From assembly GCA_963770635.1 (NCBI GenBank), contig CAVYQI010000002.1, positions 1 to 64,000 on the forward strand: 64,000 nt of DNA, read 5' to 3'. The position numbers and the translations under genes were made by a program. How positions within the stretch are numbered: the first letter of the stretch is position 1; every line of letters begins with the position of its first letter. Source of the DNA: DASZIT01 sp963770635. GTDB taxonomy: Bacteria; Actinomycetota; Acidimicrobiia; Acidimicrobiales; RAAP-2. Under the pieces are notes generated by a model. It was given only the letters and a program-made list of their open reading frames with translations. It was not told the DNA's origin and made no database searches. This document shows positions 42,741 through 51,292 of the stretch, piece by piece.

Positions 42741-42745
42741 ACCAC

Positions 42746-42751
42746 TATAAT
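42746..42751 (+). promoter_or_regulatory. Strong -10 element for rpsB-tsf
   Basis: A perfect TATAAT in a locally AT-rich patch (actataattaagctt), 122 bases before the rpsB GTG. The 17-base -35 position (ggagga) is a poor match because it overlaps the preceding hairpin. The transcript would have a leader of about 115 bases. Confidence 0.55.
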
Positions 42752-42873
42752 TAAGCTTGCCTAACCATCCGGTGGGCATTCGCGAGAAACCATCACGCAC
42801 CCGGCCGCGTCTACGGTCGCCCTCTTTTGGGGTGTTGTCGTCGGGGAAGACCAACCGTTAGAGGAGCAATATC

Positions 42874-44229
42874 GTGGCTGTCGTAACAATGAAGCAACTG
42901 TTGAGCGCGGGTGTCCATTTCGGCCACCAGACCCGCCGATGGAACCCCAAGATGCGCAGGTTCATCCTTGGCGAGCGCAACGGGATCTACCTGGTTGATC
43001 TCCAGCAGACGATGAAGGGGATCGAAGAGGCGTATTCCTACACTCGGGACCTGGTCGCCGGAGGCGGAAGCATCCTCTTCGTGGGCACCAAGAAGCAGAC
43101 CCAAGGACCGATCGCGGCCTACGCCGAAGCCTGTGGCATGCCCTACGTCAACGAGCGCTGGCTGGGTGGGATGTTGACCAACTTCCAGACCGTGTCCACC
43201 CGAGTGAAGCGCATGAAGGAATTCGAGGCCATGGAGAAGGCCGGTGACTTCGAGGCCATGCCCAAGAAGGAGGCACTGCGCCACACCCGGGAGCTGGAGA
43301 AGCTGCAGCGCAACCTGGGCGGCATCCGGGGGCTGACCAAGCTTCCCGACGCCATCTTTGTCATCGACACCAACAAGGAGCACATCGCGGTCACCGAGGC
43401 CAACAAACTGGGGCTGCCGATCGTGGCCGTGGTGGACACCAACTGTGATCCGGACGTCATCTCCTACGTGATTCCGGGCAACGACGATGCCATCCGGTCT
43501 GGCGCCCTGCTCTGCCGGGTCATCGCCGATGCCGTGGTCGAAGGCCAGTTCATCGCCGAGCAGCGCCCGGCTCCCAAGCCGCCAGCGCCACCGGCCGCGC
43601 CGGCGGCTGCAGCCGCAGCTCCAACTCCGGCCGCAGCTGAGGCGCCCGCGCCGGCCGCCACGGCTCCGGCTGAAGCACCGGCACCTGCCGACGCCCCCGC
43701 GCCGCCACCCGCCGAGGCCACCGACCAGAGCGCGACTTCGACGCCGGCACCCGCCGAGGCCACCGACCAGAGGCTCGCGACTTCGCACCGGAGGCGGCAG
43801 CTCCCGCACCGGAGGCTCCCGCTCCCGCACCGGAGGCGGCAGCTCCCGCAGCGGTCGAGGCCAAGGCCGACGCAGAACCCGCCGAAACGACGACTGCCGC
43901 CGAGCCGACCACCGAACCCGAAGACCCAACACCAACACCGATCCCCGCAACTGAGGAAGCCTGACAATGCCCGCATTTTCCGCCAAGGACGTACAAACGC
44001 TGCGCCAGTCCACTGGCGTCGGCATGCTCGATGCCAAGAAGGCCCTCGAGGAGAACGAAGGGGACTTCGACAAGTCGGTTGTGTGGCTTCGCGAACAGGG
44101 TCTGGCCAATCAGGCCAAACGTGCCGATCGAGAGGCGACCGAGGGGGCGGTGGCCATCGGGCGCGCCGGCAACGCGATGTCGATCGTACAACTGCGGTCG
44201 GAGACCGACTTCGTGGCCAAGTCCGATGA
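42874..44229 (+). CDS. rpsB: 30S ribosomal protein S2, frameshifted in its C-terminal extension
   Basis: Residues 1-230 are a complete S2 (MKQLLSAGVHFGHQTRRWNP, ERWLGGMLTNFQT, LPIVAVVDTNCDPD), which binds near the 30S neck. GTG start with GAGGAG 7 bases upstream. A Pro/Ala/Glu-rich extension follows; at about 43780 the frame changes. The -1 frame continues PEAAAPAPEAPAPAPEAAA and stops at 43964, three bases before the tsf ATG, which is clearly the ancestral end. As sequenced, the frame instead runs to 44229 as an Arg/Pro-rich tail overlapping tsf by 263 bases. A one-base deletion, real or artefactual, explains this. Confidence 0.9.
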   Translation: MAVVTMKQLLSAGVHFGHQTRRWNPKMRRFILGERNGIYLVDLQQTMKGIEEAYSYTRDLVAGGGSILFVGTKKQTQGPIAAYAEACGMPYVNERWLGGMLTNFQTVSTRVKRMKEFEAMEKAGDFEAMPKKEALRHTRELEKLQRNLGGIRGLTKLPDAIFVIDTNKEHIAVTEANKLGLPIVAVVDTNCDPDVISYVIPGNDDAIRSGALLCRVIADAVVEGQFIAEQRPAPKPPAPPAAPAAAAAAPTPAAAEAPAPAATAPAEAPAPADAPAPPPAEATDQSATSTPAPAEATDQRLATSHRRRQLPHRRLPLPHRRRQLPQRSRPRPTQNPPKRRLPPSRPPNPKTQHQHRSPQLRKPDNARIFRQGRTNAAPVHWRRHARCQEGPRGERRGLRQVGCVASRTGSGQSGQTCRSRGDRGGGGHRARRQRDVDRTTAVGDRLRGQVR

Positions 44230-44761
44230 GTTCAAGACGATGGTCTCCGAACTGGCCGACCTGGTGGCCGCCGACGGCGAGCCGGCCCTCGACGCCCGGG
44301 CTGCCGATCTCGAAGACATGAAGACCCGGCTGAAGGAGAACATCTCCGTCGGCCAGGTGGTGCGCATCGAGGCTCCGGCCGACGGTGCCGTCGACAGCTA
44401 TCTCCACCTTCAGGCCGGACGCGGCGTGAACGCGGTGGTGGTGGCCGTGTCGGGCGGGTCCGAGCAACTGGCTCACGACGTCGCCGCCCACATCGCCTTC
44501 GCCCGGCCGACCTACATCAGCCGGGACGAGGTTCCCGATGCCGACGTGGCCGCCGAGCGGGAGACAGTGGAGAAGATCGCCCGCAATGAGGGCAAGCCGG
44601 AGGCCGCCCTCCCCAAGATCATCGAGGGCAGGCTCAACGGCTGGTACAAGGAGCGGGTGCTCCTCGATCAGGCCTATATCAAGGACGAGAAGCAGACGGT
44701 GGCGAAGTTCCTGGGCACGGCGTCGGTGACGCAGTTCGCCCAGGTTGTCATCGGCGACTGA
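43967..44761 (+). CDS. tsf: Elongation factor Ts
   Basis: Guanine-nucleotide exchange factor for EF-Tu, 264 aa. The N-terminal UBA-like module (VQTLRQSTGVGMLDAKKALEE, quoted here as RQSTGVGMLDAKKALEE) and the EF-Tu contact SETDFVAKSDEF are intact; the C-terminus has VLLDQAYIKDEKQTV. GAGGAAG lies 8 bases before the ATG, within the end of the original rpsB frame. Confidence 0.97.
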   Translation: MPAFSAKDVQTLRQSTGVGMLDAKKALEENEGDFDKSVVWLREQGLANQAKRADREATEGAVAIGRAGNAMSIVQLRSETDFVAKSDEFKTMVSELADLVAADGEPALDARAADLEDMKTRLKENISVGQVVRIEAPADGAVDSYLHLQAGRGVNAVVVAVSGGSEQLAHDVAAHIAFARPTYISRDEVPDADVAAERETVEKIARNEGKPEAALPKIIEGRLNGWYKERVLLDQAYIKDEKQTVAKFLGTASVTQFAQVVIGD

Positions 44762-44768
44762 GTCCGGC

Positions 44769-45488
44769 GTGGACAACCGGCGGCGGATCGTCCTGAAGAT
44801 GTCGGGGGAGGCACTGGCCTCCTCGGCATCCGATGAGACCATCGACGCCTCCATGGTCGAACGGATCGCCGTCGATATCGCCGGGGCACGCGCCGACCTC
44901 GACCTCGAGCTCGCGGTGATGGTCGGTGGCGGCAACATCTGGCGAGGCACCACCGGTGCCGGCGCCGGTATGGATCGGGCCACCTCGGACACCATGGGCA
45001 TGTTGGGCACCGTCATCAATGCCCTGGCCCTCCAGGATGCCCTCGAGCACCATGGACAGGTGACTCGGGTCCTCTCGGCGGTGCAGATGGCCGAAGTCGC
45101 CGAGCCCTACATCCGTCGCCGGGCCATCCGTCACCTCGAGAAGGGCAGGGTGGTGGTGTTCGCCGCCGGGATGGGGAACCCGTTCTTCACCACCGATACC
45201 TCGGCGGCGCTGCGGGCCGCGGAGATCGAGGCCGAGATTCTCTGCAAGGGCACCCATGGGGGGGTGGACGGGGTCTACTCTGCCGATCCCCGGCTCGATC
45301 CCACCGCCACCAAGTACGACGAGGTGTCGTTCATGGAGGTGATCTCCAAGGAGCTCCGGGTCATGGACCTCACCGCCATCACCTTCTGCCGTGACAATGG
45401 GCTGCCCATCCGGGTATTCGACCTCATGGGCGAGGGCAACATCCGAAAGGCCCTGAGCGGCGAGCCCATCGGGACGCTGGTCCGTTGA
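44769..45488 (+). CDS. pyrH: UMP kinase
   Basis: Bacterial UMP kinase of the amino-acid-kinase fold, 239 aa, making UDP for pyrimidine nucleotide and cell-wall precursor pools. Motifs: RRIVLKMSGEAL, VMVGGGNIWRG, MGMLGTVINALALQDAL, VVFAAGMGNPFFTTDT and the C-terminal DLMGEGNIRKAL. GTG at 44769 is preferred over an in-frame TTG at 44745, which lies inside tsf. Confidence 0.96.
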   Translation: MDNRRRIVLKMSGEALASSASDETIDASMVERIAVDIAGARADLDLELAVMVGGGNIWRGTTGAGAGMDRATSDTMGMLGTVINALALQDALEHHGQVTRVLSAVQMAEVAEPYIRRRAIRHLEKGRVVVFAAGMGNPFFTTDTSAALRAAEIEAEILCKGTHGGVDGVYSADPRLDPTATKYDEVSFMEVISKELRVMDLTAITFCRDNGLPIRVFDLMGEGNIRKALSGEPIGTLVR

Positions 45489-45587
45489 GCGGTATGAGTG
45501 GTATGACCCCGATGACCGGGATGAGCAGGATGAATAGGGAGAACTTCCTGGTCACGGCATCCACCGGTGGTGTGCAACCGTGATCGC

Positions 45588-45593
45588 TACGCT
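45588..45593 (+). promoter_or_regulatory. Candidate -10 element for frr
   Basis: TACGCT lies 9 bases upstream of the frr ATG at the end of the 114-base pyrH-frr gap. That gap also contains a curious run of ggtatgag/gatgaccg/ggatgagc near-repeats (45492-45535). Confidence 0.35.
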
Positions 45594-45602
45594 GGTGGGC
45601 TG

Positions 45603-46172
45603 ATGGACAACGAACTGACCGATTTAGTTGTCCAGGATGCGCAGGAACGTATGGAAAAGGCTGTCGAGCACGCTCAGGCGGAATTCAGCGCCATCCGTAC
45701 CGGTCGGGCCACACCGGCCCTGGTCGAGCACCTGAAGGTCGACTATTACGGCACGGAGACCGAGTTGCGAACGATGGCCGGTTTCAGTGTGCCCGAGGCG
45801 CGCCTCCTGGTGATCTCCCCCTACGACAAGAGCTCGCTGGGGGCGGTCGAGAAGGCGCTCCAGAACTCCGACCTCGGGATCAATCCGTCCAACGACGGGA
45901 CGGTCATCCGGCTGTCGTTCCCGGTGCCCACCGAGGAGCGGCGCAAGGAGCTGGTGAAGGTGGTCAAGCAGAAGTCGGAGGACGGCAGGGTCACCATCCG
46001 CAATGTGCGCCGGGCCGCCCGTCACGAGCTCGAGGCCCTGCAGAAGGACGGCGAGCTGTCCAACGACGAGTTGAAGCGGGTAGAAGAAGAACTCGACAAG
46101 ATCACCCAGGTTCACGTGGCGGCCATCGACCGACTGCTGGCCCACAAAGAGCAGGAGCTCCTCGAGATCTGA
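45603..46172 (+). CDS. frr: Ribosome recycling factor
   Basis: Splits post-termination ribosomes with EF-G, 189 aa. Typical segments: RMEKAVEHAQAEFSAIRTGRA, VISPYDKSSLGAVEKAL, LGINPSNDGTVIRLSFP and RNVRRAARHELE. Normal length. ATG chosen over an in-frame upstream GTG at 45567. Confidence 0.97.
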   Translation: MDNELTDLVVQDAQERMEKAVEHAQAEFSAIRTGRATPALVEHLKVDYYGTETELRTMAGFSVPEARLLVISPYDKSSLGAVEKALQNSDLGINPSNDGTVIRLSFPVPTEERRKELVKVVKQKSEDGRVTIRNVRRAARHELEALQKDGELSNDELKRVEEELDKITQVHVAAIDRLLAHKEQELLEI

Positions 46173-46219
46173 GACATGGCGGGGCCCGATTCGGCTCTGC
46201 CCATGAAGGGAATACCGAC

Positions 46220-48583
46220 GTGCACGACGGTGATGACCGGCGAGAAGATGATGGGGAGGAAGAAGACATCCGCCGGCGAGCCGCGGAACGGGGCGGCCCC
46301 TCCACCGACCAGGTGCGGATCGTGGGGGCGGAGGTGGCCGGCGAGGTCACTGCGGTGGTTCCGGCCGTGTCCCGCGCCGACCTCTTCGGCGAGTTCCCCG
46401 AGCCTCCCGATGACGACGCCACCGAGGTCGCCGTCCACCTGACCGATGAGACGAGTGACCCCGAGACCATGGGGCACGCGGTCCGGCCGGTGCTCCCCGG
46501 GGAGACCGTCGTACCGATGGGTTCGCCGTCGGCCACCCAGCTCCCACACTGGACCGAGGCTCCGACTGGACAGGTCCCGGCGGTGCTCAGCCGCGACACC
46601 GACGAGGGCGGCGGGTCCCACTCCGGGATCTCCGCGCCGTCCTGGCGCGAGGAGGACAGCGACTGGGTGGCCCAGGAGGAGGAGTTCGAGCCGTCCATGT
46701 TCGGCGACGACGAGGACGCGCTCGGATCCCTGGACGAGACCAACCGGACCGACGCCGAGCGCCGACCCTGGGAGTTCGATCTCCCGTCGTCGGAGACACC
46801 AAGAGTCGGGCGGGGGAGGGCCGCGGGGCTGGGCCGGGGGGCGGCCGCGGGGACCGGACCCGGTCACTACGGGACCACGTCCACGCCGGGATCCACCCCT
46901 GAACCCGCCATCGAGGACCAGCTGACCACCCAGATGCCGGCGGTGCCCAGGACCCCGGAGGCGCCGGACCCGTCGGGTACGCCGGGGTCGCCCGCACCGG
47001 CCTGGGTCGAGGGCGTCGGGTATGCCGATCCCATCGGTGCCGGTAGCCACCGCGGAGAGCGAGAGGGGCGGTTGCCCTCCAGCCGGACCACCGGGGGGAT
47101 GGAAGCGCCCTTCGAGCCGGACGAGCCCGAAGACGTCGTCGACGATCTCCCCGGCCTCCAACGGACAAGGCCGACCGGCAGCGCCCGGATGGGTCGGATG
47201 CGCCGGGGTGGGATGCGGGCCGACCGGGTGAGGGCGAAGCGACCGGACGAGATCGACGCGATGATGGATCCGCCACTGGCGGCAGAGCCGCCGGGGGCGA
47301 GCGTGACCGCGGTGCCGGGTGCCGGACGCCGCCGGGGTGGACTGGCCGGGTTGGCCGCCGCCGACAGTGCCTCTGAGCGATCCGGCCGGCTCGGCCGGCG
47401 GCACCGGGATGAGGAGGCCGCCCGCCACGACGCCGAGATCGACGCCGAGGGGGACCTGACCGCCGAGGCCTACGCCAGAGATCACCCCTACCCCGACTCC
47501 CGACCCGACTCCCGACCCGACGCCAGCACCACTGCCACCATGGCGGCTGCCGGTGCCACCCAGGTCGATCCCTACGGCCAGCCGATCCTCCCGACGGAGA
47601 CCCCAGTGGGCCGGGGGAGAGGCGGAGGCGACACCGCCCGCTTCGGATATGAGGATTTCGACGAATCCGGCGACGGACCGTTGGGCGGCGGGCCTCCGAT
47701 GCGGCGACTCCACTTGCGTTCCCGAGAGGATCGCGACGGCGCGGCCGGCGAGAGGCACGAGGGCGGTGTGGCCAGCATCGGGGTGAGGGTGATCACCGGC
47801 ATCGTCGCCGTCGCCGTCATGCTGGTCGTCTTCAAGTTGGGACCGGCGCCGGCGGTGGTGCTGTGCACGGTGGTGGTGACCTTTGCCGCCGGCGAGTGCT
47901 TCGGGGTCATGCGGCGGGCCGGGTACCACTCGGCCACCCTGCTCGGCTTGGTCGGCACCGTGTCGCTGATGGTGGCCGCCTACACCAAGGGCCCGTCGGC
48001 CATCCCGTTGGTGCTGGTGCTCATCGCGGTCTTCACCATGCTGTGGTACCTGTTCGGCATCGAACGGGGATCGCCGGTCGCCGGCAGCGCTTCCACCCTG
48101 TTCACCATCGGCTGGATCGCTCTCTTGGGCTCCTACTCGGCGCTGCTGCTGTCGCCGTCGGAGTTCCCCAACCGCACCGGCATCGCCTTCCTGCTGGGAG
48201 CCATCATCGCCACCGTGGCCAACGACGTCGGTGCGCTGGTCATCGGCGGGTGGATCGGGCGCCATGCCCTCGCCCCCAACGTGAGCCCCCACAAGACCTG
48301 GGAGGGACTGCTGGGTGGCGCGGTGTTCTCTGTCGTCATCTCCGCGGCGCTGGTCGGGGACATCCACCCCTGGACCCCGGCCCACGCTGCCGTCCTCGGT
48401 CTGGTGGTGGCGGTGGTGGCGCCGATCGGCGATCTGTGCGAGTCCCTTCTCAAGCGGGACTTCCGGATCAAGGACATGGGCTCCATCCTTCCCGGCCACG
48501 GGGGGGTGCTCGATCGTATCGATGCCCTGTTGTTCGTCCTGCCGGCCACCTACTACCTGGTGCGCGCCCTCAACATCGCATGA
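46220..48583 (+). CDS. cdsA: Phosphatidate cytidylyltransferase with giant disordered N-terminal extension
   Basis: The last 270 residues are a standard CdsA: several membrane helices (VITGIVAVAVMLVVFKLG, TLFTIGWIALLGSYSALLL), HKTWEGLLGG, and the signature SLLKRDFRIKDMGSILPGHG then GVLDRIDALL. It makes CDP-diacylglycerol for phospholipid synthesis. The first 515 residues are acidic, Pro/Gly-rich and predicted disordered (EEEDIRRR, EEFEPSMFGDDEDALGS, SRPDSRPDAS), roughly tripling the usual 260-290 aa. The extension is in frame without internal stops, and no better start with Shine-Dalgarno is seen close to the first helix. Its stop overlaps dxr (ATGA). Confidence 0.9.
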   Translation: MHDGDDRREDDGEEEDIRRRAAERGGPSTDQVRIVGAEVAGEVTAVVPAVSRADLFGEFPEPPDDDATEVAVHLTDETSDPETMGHAVRPVLPGETVVPMGSPSATQLPHWTEAPTGQVPAVLSRDTDEGGGSHSGISAPSWREEDSDWVAQEEEFEPSMFGDDEDALGSLDETNRTDAERRPWEFDLPSSETPRVGRGRAAGLGRGAAAGTGPGHYGTTSTPGSTPEPAIEDQLTTQMPAVPRTPEAPDPSGTPGSPAPAWVEGVGYADPIGAGSHRGEREGRLPSSRTTGGMEAPFEPDEPEDVVDDLPGLQRTRPTGSARMGRMRRGGMRADRVRAKRPDEIDAMMDPPLAAEPPGASVTAVPGAGRRRGGLAGLAAADSASERSGRLGRRHRDEEAARHDAEIDAEGDLTAEAYARDHPYPDSRPDSRPDASTTATMAAAGATQVDPYGQPILPTETPVGRGRGGGDTARFGYEDFDESGDGPLGGGPPMRRLHLRSREDRDGAAGERHEGGVASIGVRVITGIVAVAVMLVVFKLGPAPAVVLCTVVVTFAAGECFGVMRRAGYHSATLLGLVGTVSLMVAAYTKGPSAIPLVLVLIAVFTMLWYLFGIERGSPVAGSASTLFTIGWIALLGSYSALLLSPSEFPNRTGIAFLLGAIIATVANDVGALVIGGWIGRHALAPNVSPHKTWEGLLGGAVFSVVISAALVGDIHPWTPAHAAVLGLVVAVVAPIGDLCESLLKRDFRIKDMGSILPGHGGVLDRIDALLFVLPATYYLVRALNIA

Positions 48584-49854
48584 ACATCAGGCAGGCTAGG
48601 GGGGTGACCCCGACGCCGACCACGCTCACCGAGCCAACCCCGCTCACTGATCCGACCGAGCCCACCGAGATCAGCCTCATCGGTTCGACCGGCTCCATCG
48701 GAACCCAGGCCATCGAGGTCATCGAGTCATGCCCCGACCGGTTCACGGTGGTCGCCCTCGGCGCCCAGACCTCGATCAAGGTGCTGGCCGACCAGGCCCG
48801 CCGGTTCCACCCGAACGTGGTGGCCATCGGAGACGAATCGCTCGCCCCGGAGTTGGCCCAGATGCTGCCCTCCGGCATCGAGGTGGTGACCGGACAGGAA
48901 GGGCTGGCCCACATCGCCACCTTGGCCGAGGTCGCCGTCAACGGCGTGGTCGGGTTCGCCGGATTGACGGTGACCCTGGCCGCCCTGGAAGCCGGCCGCC
49001 GCCTCTGCCTGGCCAACAAGGAGTCGATCATCGCCGGCGCGCCGGTGGTGCGGCGGGCCCGGCGCACCCCGGGGGCCGAGATCGTCCCGGTCGACTCCGA
49101 GCACTGCGCCATTCACCAGTGCCTGCGGACCGGCGCCCCGAACGAAGTCAGGCGCCTATTGATCACCGCCTCGGGCGGTCCGTTCCGGGGCCGCAGCCGG
49201 GACGAGCTGGCCACGGTGGAAGTGTCCGAGGCGCTCAGCCATCCGACCTGGTCGATGGGGCCGAAGATCACGGTGGACTCGTCCACGCTCATGAACAAGG
49301 GGCTCGAGGTGATCGAAGCCCACGAGCTGTTCGGGATCCCCTTCGATGCCATCGACGTGGTCGTGCACCCGCAGTCGATCATCCATTCGATGGTGGAGTT
49401 CACCGACGGCGCGGTGGTGGCCCAGCTGTCCCTGCCGGACATGCGCCTGCCCATCGGCTACGCGCTCATGTACCCCGACCGCCTGCCGGTACCGTTCGGC
49501 GCCATCGACTGGAGAGCGCTGACCCGACTCGACTTCGAGGAGCCGGATCGATCGGTGTTCACCTGTCTCGACCTCGCCTACCGCGCCGGGCGGGAGGGCG
49601 ACCTGGCTCCCGCCTGGCTGAATGCGGCCAACGAGGTGGCAGTGGCCGCCTTTCTCGGGGGTCGGATCGGGTGGTGTGCGATCGCCGAGGTGGTGGCCGA
49701 GACCCTCGACGGCTACCGGCCGCCCGCCGCCGAACGGGTGGACCCGGACGCCGGCGGGGCCCCGACCCGCACGGTCGATGACGTGCTCGAGACCGATGCC
49801 GCCGCCCGCCGCGCCGCCGAGCGGGTGGTCGCCGCCCGGGAGTCGGCGGCGTGA
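48580..49854 (+). CDS. dxr: 1-deoxy-D-xylulose 5-phosphate reductoisomerase
   Basis: Second step of the MEP isoprenoid pathway, 424 aa, NADPH and divalent-metal dependent. NADPH loop ISLIGSTGSIGTQAIEVI; metal and substrate motifs PVDSEHCAIHQCL, ITASGGPFRG, MGPKITVDSSTLMNKGLE, and AWLNAANEVAVAAFL. The N-terminus has a Pro/Thr-rich lead; GTG 48604 is an alternative start. Overlaps the cdsA stop and the rseP start (GTGA). Confidence 0.96.
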   Translation: MNIRQARGVTPTPTTLTEPTPLTDPTEPTEISLIGSTGSIGTQAIEVIESCPDRFTVVALGAQTSIKVLADQARRFHPNVVAIGDESLAPELAQMLPSGIEVVTGQEGLAHIATLAEVAVNGVVGFAGLTVTLAALEAGRRLCLANKESIIAGAPVVRRARRTPGAEIVPVDSEHCAIHQCLRTGAPNEVRRLLITASGGPFRGRSRDELATVEVSEALSHPTWSMGPKITVDSSTLMNKGLEVIEAHELFGIPFDAIDVVVHPQSIIHSMVEFTDGAVVAQLSLPDMRLPIGYALMYPDRLPVPFGAIDWRALTRLDFEEPDRSVFTCLDLAYRAGREGDLAPAWLNAANEVAVAAFLGGRIGWCAIAEVVAETLDGYRPPAAERVDPDAGGAPTRTVDDVLETDAAARRAAERVVAARESAA

Positions 49855-51179
49855 GCACCGCCCAGCGGCCGGCCGGGGCACCCCCACTCCCGGCTCCGGG
49901 CCCACCGCCGCTGTTCCCCGAAAAGGTGAAGTCCCCTCGGCAGTCCGCCTTCGAGCTGGCCGCGATCGTGGCCGCCATCGTGGCCCTGACCGTGCTCACC
50001 GGCACGACCGATATCGCCATCATCATCGCCTGCATCATCGTCATCGTGATGGTCCACGAATTCGGTCACCTGTTGGCGGCCAAGCACGGGGGCATGAAGG
50101 TGACCGAGTACTTCCTCGGCTTCGGTCCCCGGCTCTGGTCGTTCCGGCGAGGGGAGACCGAGTACGGGATCAAGGCATTCCCGTTGGGGGGCTACGTGAA
50201 GATCCCGGGGATGACCAACCTCGAGGAGGTGGACCCCGAGGACGAGGCCCGCACCTACCGGCAACAGCCGTTCCACGCTCGCCTGCTGGTGGCGGTGGCC
50301 GGGTCGTTCATGCACCTGGTGATGGCGTTCATCCTGCTGTGGTCGTTGCTTACCTTCGTGGGCATCCCGAGTTCCTCGCAGATCCAGGTCCAGGTGGCGT
50401 CCTCCCTGGCCGGCCAGACCAGTCCGGCTGCCGCCGCGGGGTTGAAGAACGGGGACATCGTGGTGTCGGTCAACGGGAAGGCGGTCAACGGCAATCCTGA
50501 CACCCTCACCCGCGCCATCCAGAGCCATCCCGGCCAACCGATCCCGGTGGTGGTGGACCGGGCAGGACACCGGGTGAGCCTGACGGTGACTCCGGCCAAC
50601 GGCCGGACCGTGCGCGAGCCGGGCGCTCAGGCCCCGAAAGGATCGGCGCCCTTCGGGGTGATCGGGGTCACCCTCGAATCGCCCACCGTCCGGACCGACC
50701 CCGTCCACGCGGTGGGGACGACGGCGGTGGAGCTCGGCCACTTCACCTGGGCGACGGTGGCCCTGGTCGGCGGCCTGTTCTCTCCGTCGTCGATCTCCTC
50801 CCGGTTCCACCAGGTGACCAGTGCCCAGGCGGCGAGTCAGGCCACCTCCAACGGCACCCGGGTTTCGTCGATCGTCGGAGCGGTGGGAATCGGGGGCCAA
50901 GCGGTGAGGGCCGGGATCGGGGACACCTTGATCTTCCTGGTCTCGATCAATCTGTTCCTCGGCGTGTTCAACTTGTTCCCGATGCTGCCGCTCGATGGTG
51001 GACATGTGGTCATCGCCGTCTACGAGAAGATCCGAACCGGCAGCCGCAAGGTGCTCTACCACGCCGACGTGGCCAAGCTGATGCCGTTCACCTGGTTGAT
51101 GCTGGCCTTCCTAGGTGTCCTGTTCACCACCGCCCTGTTGAACGACCTGCTGCACCCGATCGCCAATCCCTTCGGCTAA
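49851..51179 (+). CDS. rseP: Site-2 protease RseP/Rip1-type
   Basis: Intramembrane zinc metalloprotease, 442 aa, that cleaves membrane anti-sigma factors or signal peptides. The zinc motif HEFGH (69-73) lies in the first helices, a PDZ domain follows (AAGLKNGDIVVSVNGKAVNG), and the third ligand motif is in NLFPMLPLDGGHVV. Gene order dxr-rseP-ispG is conserved in mycobacteria, where Rip1 sits here. GTG start overlaps dxr. Confidence 0.94.
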   Translation: MSTAQRPAGAPPLPAPGPPPLFPEKVKSPRQSAFELAAIVAAIVALTVLTGTTDIAIIIACIIVIVMVHEFGHLLAAKHGGMKVTEYFLGFGPRLWSFRRGETEYGIKAFPLGGYVKIPGMTNLEEVDPEDEARTYRQQPFHARLLVAVAGSFMHLVMAFILLWSLLTFVGIPSSSQIQVQVASSLAGQTSPAAAAGLKNGDIVVSVNGKAVNGNPDTLTRAIQSHPGQPIPVVVDRAGHRVSLTVTPANGRTVREPGAQAPKGSAPFGVIGVTLESPTVRTDPVHAVGTTAVELGHFTWATVALVGGLFSPSSISSRFHQVTSAQAASQATSNGTRVSSIVGAVGIGGQAVRAGIGDTLIFLVSINLFLGVFNLFPMLPLDGGHVVIAVYEKIRTGSRKVLYHADVAKLMPFTWLMLAFLGVLFTTALLNDLLHPIANPFG

Positions 51180-51280
51180 CTGTCGAGATTGACGACTGGG
51201 ATGGGCGGTTGACCCCACGGATGTCACGGTGTTTGCCCAAAGTTCGTACTTGCGCCTACCGGTAGCGGGGGCAGCCCCTC

Positions 51281-51286
51281 TAGCAT
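51281..51286 (+). promoter_or_regulatory. Candidate -10 element for ispG
   Basis: TAGCAT ends 6 bases before the ispG ATG (51293), in a 113-base gap after rseP. Leaderless transcription is predicted. Confidence 0.4.
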
Positions 51287-51292
51287 GGGGAT

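Noticed and set aside
46112..48499. Minus-strand open frame of 795 codons opposite cdsA
   Set aside because: Mirrors the low-complexity cdsA extension. The plus frame continues into a verified CdsA domain, so the plus strand is the coding one.
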